The notes below the pieces were generated by a model, which was not told where the DNA came from, made no database searches, and saw nothing but the letters and a program-made list of their open reading frames with translations. From positions 4,083,051 to 4,147,050 of the forward strand of contig NZ_CP017080.1 in NCBI RefSeq assembly GCF_001645685.2: a stretch of 64,000 nt of DNA, in the 5' to 3' direction. Shown in pieces: positions 49,172 through 57,290 of this stretch; position 1 is the first letter of the stretch, and each line of letters starts with the position of its first letter. Both the position numbers and the translations under genes were made by a program. The DNA comes from Peribacillus muralis. GTDB taxonomy: Bacteria; Bacillota; Bacilli; Bacillales; DSM-1321.

Positions 49172-50443
49172 TCATTTATTCAAGATTTGGCCGGCTTTTT
49201 TCGTTGCATCATCCAACGCTTGTTTTGGATCCTTCTTCCCTAACAACGCCAGATTGACTTCAGCCCATAATGGATCTGAGATCTGGCCCCAGTTTGCGAT
49301 CCTTGGGGCAAACATGGCGTATTCGAACGAAGCGGCAACCTTAGGCTGTTGAACCATGCTTTTAAATTCTTCATTTTGCTCATAAATTGCCTTGGAGGCA
49401 GGAGCTTGGCCTGATTTGGCCCATTCCAATGTGTTTCCGGCAGCGAATTTAAGGAAATCATTGATAGCGGCCAGTTTTTCTTTATTTTTAACAGTAGCAG
49501 GGATAACGAAATTATGACCATTGGCATATACAGCTTGTTTTTCCGTACCTAATTGCGGCACTTCGGCAACACCATAATTAATGCCTGCCTTGTCCCACTG
49601 CTCCATCATCCACGGTCCATTAAATTGCATCGCATTTTTCCCTTGAAGAAAAAGATTCACTTCTCCATCTTGCTGAACATTGGCCGGGGACACCTTTTGC
49701 TTATGGATTAAATCCGTCAAGAAGGTCAAGGCTTCAACTCCAGCCGGGCTATTGTAATCAGGCTTGCCATCCTTTAAGAATTCTCCGCCATTTTGATAGA
49801 AGATCGTTGGGTAAATGAACTGATTCGGCCAAAGAGTCGGCACGACATAGCCATATTGCCCTTTAGATTTATCCGTTAGCTTTTTGGCAAATTCCAAGAA
49901 CTCCTCCCGATTCACCGGCGCCTTTTCAGGATCTAGACCAGCAGCCTTGAACAAGTCCTTGTCGTAGTATAGAAGCAGGGGATGAATATCCAACGGAATC
50001 GCATATTGCTTTCCGTCCACAGTCCCCGCGCCCCAAGCCGTTTCGGAATAATCCTCTTGTTTTATACCTGCAGATGCCACTGTCTCGCTAACATCTTTCA
50101 CTAGATTCTTTTCCACATAGTTTGTAAGCTGATCAGTATGCATGATTAATAGATCAGGCGCATTTTTTTGCCCCGAAAATGCAACATCGACCGTTTTGTA
50201 ATAATCCGATTGCGGTACGATTTGCATATTCACTTCATATTCAGACTGGGATTTATTATAGTTTTCAACAATATTCTTCATTCTCGGACCATCCGCACCA
50301 GAAAACGGTGTCCAAAATGTAATCTTTTTACCATTGCCATCATCACCGGAGGTAGAAGCTTTATCATCATTGGAACAAGCAGCCAGAGATCCTATCGCAA
50401 GCGCTGTAGCCAGGAATGCGCCGATTATCTTTTTCTTTTTCAT
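49172..50443 (-). CDS. carbohydrate ABC transporter substrate-binding lipoprotein
   Basis: The 423-residue product has a lipoprotein signal with lipobox SLAAC (Cys22) followed by a Ser/Asp/Gly-rich linker. The UgpB/MalE-type fold shows ITFWTPFSGADGPRMKNIVE, PDLLIMHTDQL, YAIPLDIHPLLLYYDKDLFK, and the ligand-pocket stretch MQFNGPWMMEQWDKAGINYG. It is anchored outside the membrane and delivers oligosaccharide to the two permeases. It is the first gene of the operon, 108 bases behind the cre site. GAGGGAG lies nine bases before ATG 50443. Confidence 0.93.
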   Translation of the reverse strand: MKKKKIIGAFLATALAIGSLAACSNDDKASTSGDDGNGKKITFWTPFSGADGPRMKNIVENYNKSQSEYEVNMQIVPQSDYYKTVDVAFSGQKNAPDLLIMHTDQLTNYVEKNLVKDVSETVASAGIKQEDYSETAWGAGTVDGKQYAIPLDIHPLLLYYDKDLFKAAGLDPEKAPVNREEFLEFAKKLTDKSKGQYGYVVPTLWPNQFIYPTIFYQNGGEFLKDGKPDYNSPAGVEALTFLTDLIHKQKVSPANVQQDGEVNLFLQGKNAMQFNGPWMMEQWDKAGINYGVAEVPQLGTEKQAVYANGHNFVIPATVKNKEKLAAINDFLKFAAGNTLEWAKSGQAPASKAIYEQNEEFKSMVQQPKVAASFEYAMFAPRIANWGQISDPLWAEVNLALLGKKDPKQALDDATKKAGQILNK

Positions 50444-50551
50444 CTAGGTTAACTCCCTCACCTTTATTTCGTTTCACTTTTGAATACGTTCCCCTTCTTT
50501 GTGCAACACACCTCCCGTCCGATAGAATTTTAACGTAGTGAAGCCCACTGA

Positions 50552-50565
50552 TGAATACGCTTTCA
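50552..50565. promoter_or_regulatory. cre-like CcpA site before importer operon
   Basis: On the minus strand TGAAAGCGTATTCA matches the cre consensus TGWAANCGNTNWCA with one mismatch. It lies about 50 bases downstream of the -10 element, a roadblock position. Confidence 0.65.
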
Positions 50566-50587
50566 ATTACTGATAAAAAAAATTTGT

Positions 50588-50612
50588 TTTTAAGTAAAAT
50601 TTTTACTTAAAA
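50588..50612. promoter_or_regulatory. LacI-family operator, copy 2
   Basis: The 25-bp site TTTTAAGTAAAA-T-TTTTACTTAAAA is a perfect palindrome around one central base and contains the core AGTAAAATTTTTA found at 45941-45960. It starts two bases downstream of the -10 element, so a bound repressor would cover the transcription start. Confidence 0.8.
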
Positions 50613-50614
50613 TA

Positions 50615-50643
50615 AATATATACTTGGACCCATTTGTTGTCAA
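50615..50643 (-). promoter_or_regulatory. sigma-A promoter of importer operon
   Basis: TTGACA (-35, consensus) and TATATT (-10) are separated by exactly 17 bases on the minus strand. It drives the binding-protein gene. The region from 50644 to 50821 upstream shows no gene or clear structure. Confidence 0.85.
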
Positions 50644-50821
50644 CGGTTTTTCCAACACCAATAAAAAAAATTCCGACAACTTTGATATTTGTATGTAACG
50701 GTGTCGGGTGCATTTTCTGATTGAACTAAAAAGGAGCCCGTCAAACGACACTCAAGCGTGCGTTCAGAGCTACTTTATAGGAAGTATGCATCCAAGCAAA
50801 TGACTCAGGACTGAACCATCG

Positions 50822-52270
50822 TCAGCTAAGTGGATCAATATTCAAATAGGAATCCACGCAGTTAACATACGGTTTCAGATCATAGGAAGAATACAATTGA
50901 CTGGCAAGCCTGATCGGATCTCCAAAGAAAAACCGTTCATAAAGCGTTTCCCTTGCGCCGAAAGAGCTCATGGAGATATCCCATGCCAAGCGAAAAATTT
51001 TCATGCGGTCTTCAGCTTTTCTGGATGCCCCTTGCAAATATTGCTCTAAGTCTTTTTTGATCCCCGATTGAAAGGAGGTTCCTGTCGGGATCGTCATTAA
51101 CCCGCTTGCACCTAGTAATTGGATGATTTCCGTAAACCTAGGGTACATTTTCGGAAACAAGTTACTGGCAATTTGAAGCGTTAGCTGATCAGGCCTCATA
51201 TATCCCCATTCATCGGCTCGCGCCTCCATTTCCGCTTTAAACAGCAAAGCTTTCATCGTCTCCAGGGCGACGATGATTTCAGCAGCTTTCTCTTGTACAT
51301 GCTGGTATCCGCCAATATTTATTGTTTCAATGATGGATTGGACTATGCCCAGAATGAATTCGGTTTTAACGATCCTTCTTGCCACAACCTGATGCATGCT
51401 GAATGCAGAAAATGAACTGTTAGCCATGAAGGTATTCGAGATTTCGCTATTATTAAAATAAAATACCCGCTCCCATGGGACCAATACAGAATCAAAAACA
51501 ACAATCGTATCCATTTCCTCGAATCTTGAACTTAAAGGGTGATCGAAAGCAGATTCCCCGCCAACAAAGGATTCCCTGCAGATGAATTTCAAGCCTTTAC
51601 TGTTGCTGGGAATGCTGAAGGAAAAACCTTTATCCTTCCCATCGAGTCCTGCTGCTGACAAAACTAATATTTCATCCGTTATCCCACCCTGTGTTGCCAA
51701 TACCTTCGCACCTTTGATTACGATTCCCTCATCATTTCTTTCGATGACTTTTGCTGCAATCGGCTCCTCCGCATGTTCAAAATGATAGTGGGACCGATCT
51801 ACTTGCGGATCGATAAATGTATGAGTGATCGATACATCGTGTTCACGTGCATATTCATAGAACTTCGTTACATTTTCAGGAAAACAATTTTCTTTACCGT
51901 TCAATAAATCCACTGAAGAGGCAAATGCCATGATGACCGTATTCATATAGTCTGGACTTCTGCCCATCATTCCATTGCTCAATTTTGCCCAGTTTTGGAT
52001 CATCGTGCGCCTGCTGACTAGATCTTCGATTGTTTTTGGCTGTAAGTAGGACATTCCCACTTGTTTTCCGGTTAAGGGGGATTGATAGGTCATTTCATGC
52101 TTGAATGCTTCTTCAAGCTGGAAGTCATACAACCTTCCTTGGCTTTTCATGACTCCCTTAAATGCAGGATGCTCTGAAATCTTCCCCTCCACAGGATTCC
52201 CATCCACCCATACATTCGTTTTTAGCCGGTCAATTCGATCAATATATTGATCTCCGTTTATAGCTGGCAT
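50822..52270 (-). CDS. HpaB-family flavin-dependent monooxygenase (4-hydroxyphenylacetate 3-hydroxylase type)
   Basis: The 482-residue protein has the HpaB acyl-CoA-dehydrogenase-like fold. Features include HPAFKGVMKSQGRLYDF, NKFYEYAREHDVSITHTFID with the substrate loop, QVDRSHYHFEHAEEPIAAKV, and the flavin-binding ATQGGITDEILVL. The C-terminus has FLLGASGLMTIPT-like and DLEQYLQGASRKAEDRMKIF. It resembles B. subtilis YoaI. The partner flavin reductase (HpaC) is not adjacent. It is expected to hydroxylate a phenolic compound, with the substrate uncertain. GGAAGGGG precedes ATG 52270. Monocistronic. Confidence 0.9.
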   Translation of the reverse strand: MPAINGDQYIDRIDRLKTNVWVDGNPVEGKISEHPAFKGVMKSQGRLYDFQLEEAFKHEMTYQSPLTGKQVGMSYLQPKTIEDLVSRRTMIQNWAKLSNGMMGRSPDYMNTVIMAFASSVDLLNGKENCFPENVTKFYEYAREHDVSITHTFIDPQVDRSHYHFEHAEEPIAAKVIERNDEGIVIKGAKVLATQGGITDEILVLSAAGLDGKDKGFSFSIPSNSKGLKFICRESFVGGESAFDHPLSSRFEEMDTIVVFDSVLVPWERVFYFNNSEISNTFMANSSFSAFSMHQVVARRIVKTEFILGIVQSIIETINIGGYQHVQEKAAEIIVALETMKALLFKAEMEARADEWGYMRPDQLTLQIASNLFPKMYPRFTEIIQLLGASGLMTIPTGTSFQSGIKKDLEQYLQGASRKAEDRMKIFRLAWDISMSSFGARETLYERFFFGDPIRLASQLYSSYDLKPYVNCVDSYLNIDPLS

Positions 52271-52411
52271 TTTTCCACCCCTTCCTTCGTGATATCATAT
52301 TAAGCTTCATTTTTCTTTGTTACCGAAATAGGGAGTGTTCCAGAAAAACTTTCAAATCCGCCCATGCTCCATTTGTAATCGGTTCCAATGCGAACCGGCA
52401 GGAATCCTGAT

Positions 52412-52437
52412 GTTTACCTATGCTTTTTAAAGGCTAG
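52412..52437 (+). promoter_or_regulatory. candidate sigma-B promoter before SDR gene
   Basis: GTTTAC and GGCTAG are separated by 14 bases, close to the sigma-B pattern GTTTAA-N12-15-GGGTAT (five of six and four of six matches). It stands about 37 bases before the start codon. Homologous SDRs of Bacillus are general-stress genes, which supports the reading. Confidence 0.4.
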
Positions 52438-52474
52438 AGTACCACTACATCAAAACAATTAGGGGGAGATTTTC

Positions 52475-53341
52475 TTGAATATATATGAACAGCAGAAAAA
52501 CGGACAGCCTGGACAAACGCAGCCAAGGCAGCCTGGCATCGAATCAGAAATGAATCCATTGCCCATTCAGCCGAAAGATTACAAAGGAAGCGACAAGCTG
52601 AAGGACCGCGTCGCATTGATTACTGGCGGGGATAGCGGCATCGGACGTGCGGTTGCGATGGCTTATGCGAAAGAAGGGGCCCATGTCGTGGTGAATTATT
52701 TAGATGAGCACAGTGATGCACAAGAAACGAAGCAGCTGATTGAAGCGGAAGGCGTCCGCTGCCTCTTGCTGCCAGGAGATGTATCGGAGGAAGCGACCTG
52801 TAAGGAACTGGTCAAGAAAACGATCGACGAGTTCGGCAAGCTGGATATCCTTGTGAATAACGCTGCGGTGCAATACCCGACGGAAAATATTGAGGATATC
52901 ACGGACGAGCAATGGGACAAAACGTTCCGCACCAATATTTATTCCGTATTCTACATGAGCAAGCATGCGGTTCCACATATGAAGCAGGGGAATTCCGTCA
53001 TTAACACCACCTCCATCAACCCGTACAGAGGACACGCGACATTGATGGACTATACGGCGACAAAAGGAGCAATCGTCGGCTTCACACGAAGCCTTGCACA
53101 GAATGTTGCAAAAAAAGGAATCCGCGTCAACATGGTTGCTCCAGGCCCAATCTGGACTCCGCTCATCCCGGCGACGTTCGACGAACAAAGCGTAGCTGAA
53201 TTTGGCACGGAGGCACCTCTTGGCCGCCCGGGACAGCCCGCAGATCATGCAGGCGCATATGTACTGCTCGCATCTGATGAAGGAGCATATATAACAGGAC
53301 AGTGCATCCATATCAACGGCGGCATCACGATGTCTTCATGA
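52475..53341 (+). CDS. stress-type SDR oxidoreductase (YdaD/YhdF-like)
   Basis: Start TTG 52475 has GGGGGAGA upstream. The 288-residue protein begins with a Gln/Pro-rich tail (QQKNGQPGQTQPRQPG), typical of the YdaD/YhxC/YhdF group. The classical SDR follows: cofactor motif ALITGGDSGIGRAVAMAY, NNAA in DILVNNAAVQYP, catalytic Ser in SVINTTSINPYRG, YxxxK in DYTATKGAIVGFTR, and the end TGQCIHINGG. It is soluble and NAD(P)-dependent with unknown substrate. A possible sigma-B promoter is upstream and a terminator follows. Confidence 0.92.
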   Translation: MNIYEQQKNGQPGQTQPRQPGIESEMNPLPIQPKDYKGSDKLKDRVALITGGDSGIGRAVAMAYAKEGAHVVVNYLDEHSDAQETKQLIEAEGVRCLLLPGDVSEEATCKELVKKTIDEFGKLDILVNNAAVQYPTENIEDITDEQWDKTFRTNIYSVFYMSKHAVPHMKQGNSVINTTSINPYRGHATLMDYTATKGAIVGFTRSLAQNVAKKGIRVNMVAPGPIWTPLIPATFDEQSVAEFGTEAPLGRPGQPADHAGAYVLLASDEGAYITGQCIHINGGITMSS

Positions 53342-53345
53342 ACCT

Positions 53346-53384
53346 AAACGACCGCAAGCCTGATGCTTCCGGTCGTTTCTTTCC
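53346..53384 (+). terminator. rho-independent terminator
   Basis: AAACGACCG ... CGGTCGTTT closes a 15-base loop, followed by CTTTCCC. It may serve the convergent gene at 53385-53873 as well. Confidence 0.7.
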
Positions 53385-53873
53385 CTAGCACCAAACGATG
53401 ATTCGATATGGCGTGGTTTGGGCAGGGATGCTTTTGGTGACAGGTCCATAGATGACAACCAAATTGCGGCTTTCGGGGGTTTTCGAGAACGGTTGCCCGT
53501 TTTGTAAAACGATTTGCGTGAACGGAGAAAGATTCAATCGCAATTGGCCATCCCGGCTCTCCAACTGATCGTTGAAATAGTCGACTTTCACATTTTGATA
53601 TGGACTATCCTTCACCATGATAAGCGCCCGAAATTGCGGCGGGTAAATAAGAGGAACAGGCGCATTTTCATCATAATAACCAGTCACCCGATCTCCTACG
53701 GATACCATTGCCTGGTCAACGAAGTACGTTCGGGGTGACACAACGAAATTCACTGATGTTCCCCTATCTTCTACAGATACTAATTTATAGCAGCCTTCCC
53801 TCTCACCATTTTGCCCGGTTGGAAAATCACTGACCATGGTGACGATTCCATGAAATGGTTTAAAACTTATCAT
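53385..53873 (-). CDS. conserved hypothetical protein, 162 aa
   Basis: The start is ATG 53873 (MISFKPFHGIVTMVSDFPTG), with GGAGGG eight bases upstream. The soluble, beta-rich product carries strongly patterned segments: GCYKLVSVEDRGTSVNFVVS, VGDRVTGYYDENAPVPLIYP, PQFRALIMVKDSPYQNVKVD and the end SIPAQTTPYRIIVWC. The pattern is of a small OB-like barrel protein that recurs in Firmicutes. No function is known to me. Convergent with the SDR gene, close to the stop. Confidence 0.75.
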   Translation of the reverse strand: MISFKPFHGIVTMVSDFPTGQNGEREGCYKLVSVEDRGTSVNFVVSPRTYFVDQAMVSVGDRVTGYYDENAPVPLIYPPQFRALIMVKDSPYQNVKVDYFNDQLESRDGQLRLNLSPFTQIVLQNGQPFSKTPESRNLVVIYGPVTKSIPAQTTPYRIIVWC

Positions 53874-54111
53874 CCGTAATCCCTCCAATAACTAAAAATA
53901 TCCATAATGATATCGTTTTAATGTATGGGAAATCATCTAGATCGGTGCTTGTGAGCACGCTATTCATTGCACTCCGCGCATGTTTTACATTTCGTACATA
54001 TTTGCTTGCAATTTATTGGTATGAGTTGCTTTCAGATGCTCAAAATAAGATAGAGATCGATTGAAATCGGAGACTTTGGGATAAGGGCAATAAGAAAATT
54101 CAAAAAATATA

Positions 54112-54140
54112 TTGAAATATCAATTTTTTTTAGATATAAT
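54112..54140 (+). promoter_or_regulatory. sigma-A promoter of brnQ
   Basis: TTGAAA (-35) and TATAAT (-10, consensus) are separated by exactly 17 bases. The CodY box follows 31 bases downstream. The rest of the intergenic region from 53874 is AT-rich without other features. Confidence 0.85.
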
Positions 54141-54171
54141 ACGACATGGTCTTAAATATTAGTTCGTCTAC

Positions 54172-54186
54172 AATTTTTAGAAAATT
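54172..54186. promoter_or_regulatory. CodY box before brnQ
   Basis: AATTTTTAGAAAATT matches the CodY consensus AATTTTCWGAAAATT at 14 of 15 positions. It lies downstream of the promoter in the 5' UTR, a position where CodY represses by blocking elongation when branched-chain amino acids and GTP are plentiful. Confidence 0.85.
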
Positions 54187-54237
54187 TAATTATTTTTTAA
54201 AATAGTAAATACTGGGTAAACTCTTGGAGGTTTTAAT

Positions 54238-55572
54238 GTGTCTAATAAAGTGCCATCTTCATTTATAGTAGTGATCGGTTTCATGCTATTCGCCTTGTTC
54301 TTTGGGGCAGGAAATTTAATCTTCCCGCCGATGCTCGGTCAATCAGCAGGAATGAATGTCTGGATTGCCAATGCCGGATTTTTAGTGACCGGAGTCGGAC
54401 TGCCCTTACTTGGCGTAATGGCACTTGGTTTTTCAGGAAAAGATGATTTACAATCGTTAGCGAGTCGCGTACATCCGGTGTTTGGGATTGTATTCACAAC
54501 CGTTCTTTATTTAGCGATCGGCCCTCTGTTCGCAATACCGCGAACTGGTAACGTATCATTTGAGATCGGTGTAAAACCCTTTTTACCCGACAATCCAGGC
54601 CCGCTGCCTTTAATGATTTTCACCATCATCTTTTTCACAGTAACGTGTCTTCTTTCGCTCAATCCCGCGAAAATTGTCGAAATTGTGGGGAAAATATTAA
54701 CACCTATCAAGTTAACATTCATTGGAATTTTAGTGGTAGTTGCATTCGTCCATCCAATCGGGAACTTCCAAGCACCTGCCAGTAACTATACCGTTCAACC
54801 ATTTTTCAATGGATTTAAAGAAGGATACTTAACGATGGATACATTGGCATCATTCGTTTTTGGTATCATCATCATTAACGCCATCAAAGCAAAAGGCGCC
54901 ACAACCAAAAAACAAATCATGATTGTCTGCGGAAAAGCAACCGCTATTGCAGCCATCATCCTGGCTACGATTTATACTGCCCTTTCCTATATGGGAGCTT
55001 CCAGCGTAGAAAAGCTGGGACATCTCGATAACGGTGGAATCGTGCTGGCCAAAGTTTCGGATTACTACTTTGGATCATATGGCGGAATCTTACTCGGATT
55101 AATGATCACGGTAGCTTGTATAACGACGAGCGTAGGACTGATAACGTCTTGTTCGACATACTTCCATAAGCTATTTCCAAACCTGCCGTACAAAACCATT
55201 GCGATCAGCTTATCGGTTTTCAGTGCAATAGTTGCCAATATTGGCCTGACGCAATTGATCGCCATTTCCGTACCCGTGATGACAGCCATCTATCCGTTGG
55301 CCATCGTATTGATTTTCTTAACCTTTTTCCATTCTCTATTCAAAGGGAGACCGGAAGTGTATCAAGGCAGCTTACTGCTGACATTCATCGTCAGTTTATT
55401 TGATGGATTAAGCGGAGCTGGCGTCCACATTTCATTCATCGATACATTCTTTAATGCAATCCTTCCCCTATACGGAGCAGGACTAGGATGGATCGTCCCG
55501 GCCATCGTAGGAGGAGTCGTCGGCTATGCCAGCAGCCTCATACGCCCAAGCCATAACCATCAAATCGATTAA
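54238..55572 (+). CDS. brnQ: branched-chain amino acid transporter (BrnQ/LIVCS family)
   Basis: The start is GTG 54238 behind TTGGAGGTTTTAAT (RBS GGAGG). The 444-residue protein has 12 membrane segments and the family signatures FMLFALFFGAGNLIFPPMLG near the start, LFAIPRTGNVSFEIG, and SVGLITSCSTYFHKLFP. It is a secondary importer of leucine, isoleucine and valine driven by Na+ or H+. CodY control is predicted from the box upstream. A perfect terminator follows at 55575-55613. Confidence 0.95.
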   Translation: MSNKVPSSFIVVIGFMLFALFFGAGNLIFPPMLGQSAGMNVWIANAGFLVTGVGLPLLGVMALGFSGKDDLQSLASRVHPVFGIVFTTVLYLAIGPLFAIPRTGNVSFEIGVKPFLPDNPGPLPLMIFTIIFFTVTCLLSLNPAKIVEIVGKILTPIKLTFIGILVVVAFVHPIGNFQAPASNYTVQPFFNGFKEGYLTMDTLASFVFGIIIINAIKAKGATTKKQIMIVCGKATAIAAIILATIYTALSYMGASSVEKLGHLDNGGIVLAKVSDYYFGSYGGILLGLMITVACITTSVGLITSCSTYFHKLFPNLPYKTIAISLSVFSAIVANIGLTQLIAISVPVMTAIYPLAIVLIFLTFFHSLFKGRPEVYQGSLLLTFIVSLFDGLSGAGVHISFIDTFFNAILPLYGAGLGWIVPAIVGGVVGYASSLIRPSHNHQID

Positions 55573-55574
55573 AC

Positions 55575-55613
55575 AAAAAGATCTGTCCAAGCATCCTGGA
55601 CAGATCTTTTTTG
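55575..55613 (+). terminator. strong rho-independent terminator
   Basis: AAAAGATCTGTCC-AAGCATCCT-GGACAGATCTTTTTT, perfect 13-pair stem. Confidence 0.9.
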
Positions 55614-55627
55614 TTCTATTTTCGCGT

Positions 55628-56076
55628 GTTCGGATGGATTATTTGCGCGCTTGGGCGGATTATTATTCAGTTGGGACGAATTTTCGCGCGCTGGGTCGGA
55701 TTATTACTCTGGTGGGACGGATTATCCGCGCGCTAGGTCGAATTATTACACAGTTCGGACGAATTATAGCGCGCTGGGACGGATTATTACTCTGGTGGGA
55801 CGGATTCTCGCGCGCTGGGTCGAATTATGACTCTGGTGGGACGAATTATCGTGCGTTGGGTCGAATTATGACACAGTTGGGACGAATTATCGCGCGTTGG
55901 GGCGCATTATGACGCAGTTCGGACGAATTTTCCGCGCGCTAGGTCGGATTTTTACGCAGTTCGGACGAATTATCTCGCGCTAGGACGGATTTTTACGCAG
56001 TTCGGACGAATTATCCCGCGCTGGGACGGTTTCCGACGAGGTTCGAATAAATAATCTCGCGTTGGGCGAATTCCGA
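55628..56076. repeat. array D: about 20 imperfect 20-21-bp direct repeats in a two-unit alternation
   Basis: Two unit types alternate: CGAATTATCGCGCGCTGGGT and CGGATTATTACTCTGGTGGGA (with ACACAGTTCGGA and ACGCAGTTCGGA variants). This gives a higher-order period of about 41 bp over roughly 450 bp. The core CG(G/A)ATTAT is the most constant part. The array lies between the brnQ terminator and the 3' end of the convergent DinB-family gene, outside any gene. Confidence 0.88.
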
Positions 56077-56118
56077 CACGGGTAAGGGCGTTTACCTCCT
56101 GGTATACCAACATTTTCA

Positions 56119-56655
56119 TTACCTTTTTACTTCGTTCCGTAGTTGCCTCAGCTGTTGAAGGATTTGTCCGCGGTGATGTGATTCGTGTTCTATCAAATGG
56201 TAAACGACCCATTCAGGCGTGACATCATATTTTTCAAGCACTCTTGGTTTACGCCAGTCTTCCAGGTCCATTGTTTGGAAATGGGAAAGAAAAACTTTAC
56301 GCACCCTATTCAGGCGGTCAAGATGCTCTTCCGTAGTTTGTCCCTCCAAATGGGTTAGGGAGCCATCGCCGGAACGGCTGTCTACCGGAAACAGCGCGAG
56401 TATTTCTGGATCCCATTCCCTGACCAGCACTTCTTCGTATAACCAATCCGCCTCGACCAATGCAATGTGGTAGAGCAGCGAGCCGATCGTTTGCCGTTCA
56501 TCCATCTTTGTATCGAGTATGTTTTGGCTGACGCCGGCCATTTCCGAGAGGATCGTATGGCGCACATCTTCCAAACACCAGAGCCACCGCCCAATCTCTT
56601 CTTCATATCCCGGTAATGCCTTTACCCTTAATTCCCTTTTCTCCAATGCCATCAT
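56119..56655 (-). CDS. DinB/YfiT-like metal-binding protein
   Basis: The 178-residue helical protein has the DinB four-helix bundle layout. Metal-binding histidine candidates are His in LLYHIALVEADWLYEEV (residue about 63) and the pair in VYHLIEHESHHRGQILQQL near 155-165, the family's conserved H..HHRGQ motif. In Bacilli such proteins are thiol transferases (BstA/YfiT group) or uncharacterised. GGAGGAT abuts the ATG ATG start, and the second ATG has better spacing. Its 3' end faces repeat array D. Confidence 0.87.
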   Translation of the reverse strand: MMALEKRELRVKALPGYEEEIGRWLWCLEDVRHTILSEMAGVSQNILDTKMDERQTIGSLLYHIALVEADWLYEEVLVREWDPEILALFPVDSRSGDGSLTHLEGQTTEEHLDRLNRVRKVFLSHFQTMDLEDWRKPRVLEKYDVTPEWVVYHLIEHESHHRGQILQQLRQLRNEVKR

Positions 56656-56804
56656 CCTCCGCTACTTTGAAGTAGATGCATAAATGGGGGCAGTGCCGTG
56701 ATATTTTTATAGTCGTAACTACGTCCGTCATATGCATCCTTTATAGTGAAATTCGCTGAAGGACATAGGTTTTCCTCTTTTCTTTTTCTCAATTAATAAC
56801 ATGA

Positions 56805-56832
56805 CAAAAAGAGCAATCCACTGATTGCCCTC
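56805..56832 (-). terminator. rho-independent terminator
   Basis: On the minus strand GAGGGCAATC-AGTG-GATTGC-CTC-type pairing (GAGCAATC at 56811 with GATTGCCCTC ending 56832) is followed by TTTTTGTC. It stands 14 bases after the 52-aa frame and supports that frame being transcribed. Confidence 0.7.
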
Positions 56833-56845
56833 TCGTTAGCCGGTG

Positions 56846-57004
56846 TCAATTGCCAAAAAAAAGATTGGTTCTCATTCCCTCAGATATACGCCTGCTTTGT
56901 AAATAATCCAGTTCCCGTTCTTGTTCAACCATTATCCGTTGCTCCAGTTTTTGAGCATATAGTGCATAACTGATCCCATGAGCCTGAAACATTGCTTTTT
57001 CCAT
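56846..57004 (-). CDS. 52-aa small protein, possibly frameshifted at 5' end
   Basis: ATG 57004 to TGA 56846 encodes MEKAMFQAHGISYALYAQKL then EQRIMVEQERELDYLQSRRI and SEGMRTNLFFGN. The helix is amphipathic and charged. No RBS precedes the ATG. The open frame runs further upstream (FLELTYTSA) and would join, after one frameshift near 57015-57030, to a short frame starting ATG AAA ACG (MKTKFNLERIDSSLIF). Either the gene starts at an internal ATG or it is broken. A good terminator follows. The surrounding 56656-56804 and 57060-57244 hold nothing else. Confidence 0.4.
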   Translation of the reverse strand: MEKAMFQAHGISYALYAQKLEQRIMVEQERELDYLQSRRISEGMRTNLFFGN

Positions 57005-57244
57005 TGCCGACGTGTACGTTAATTCGAGAAAATTAATGAAGAATCAATCCTTTCCAGATTAAATTTCGTTTTCATCTTATCATTCCAACCGACTTACTGA
57101 CAAAGTGGCTCAGCCTTCATATTCACGGATAATCCAGATTCTCGCCTGCCGGTTCTTCTTGCCGGGCATCGAAACGCCGAATCCCGCAATTTTCCTCTAT
57201 TTTCCTTTTTTTTGTTCCTTACAAGGAGAACAGTAAGCACAATG

Positions 57245-57287
57245 AAAAAAGCCCCCGTTTACAATGGTTGTTGTAAATGGAGGCTGA
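57245..57287 (-). terminator. rho-independent terminator of sdaAB-sdaAA
   Basis: On the minus strand GCCTCCATTTACAACA ... TTGTAAACGGGGGC forms a long stem followed by TTTTTTC. Confidence 0.85.
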
Positions 57288-57290
57288 ACA

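Noticed and set aside
55526..55912. 128-codon plus frame through array D
   Set aside because: It starts inside brnQ and reads the repeat as RIIARWDGL-like units. No RBS, no independent support.
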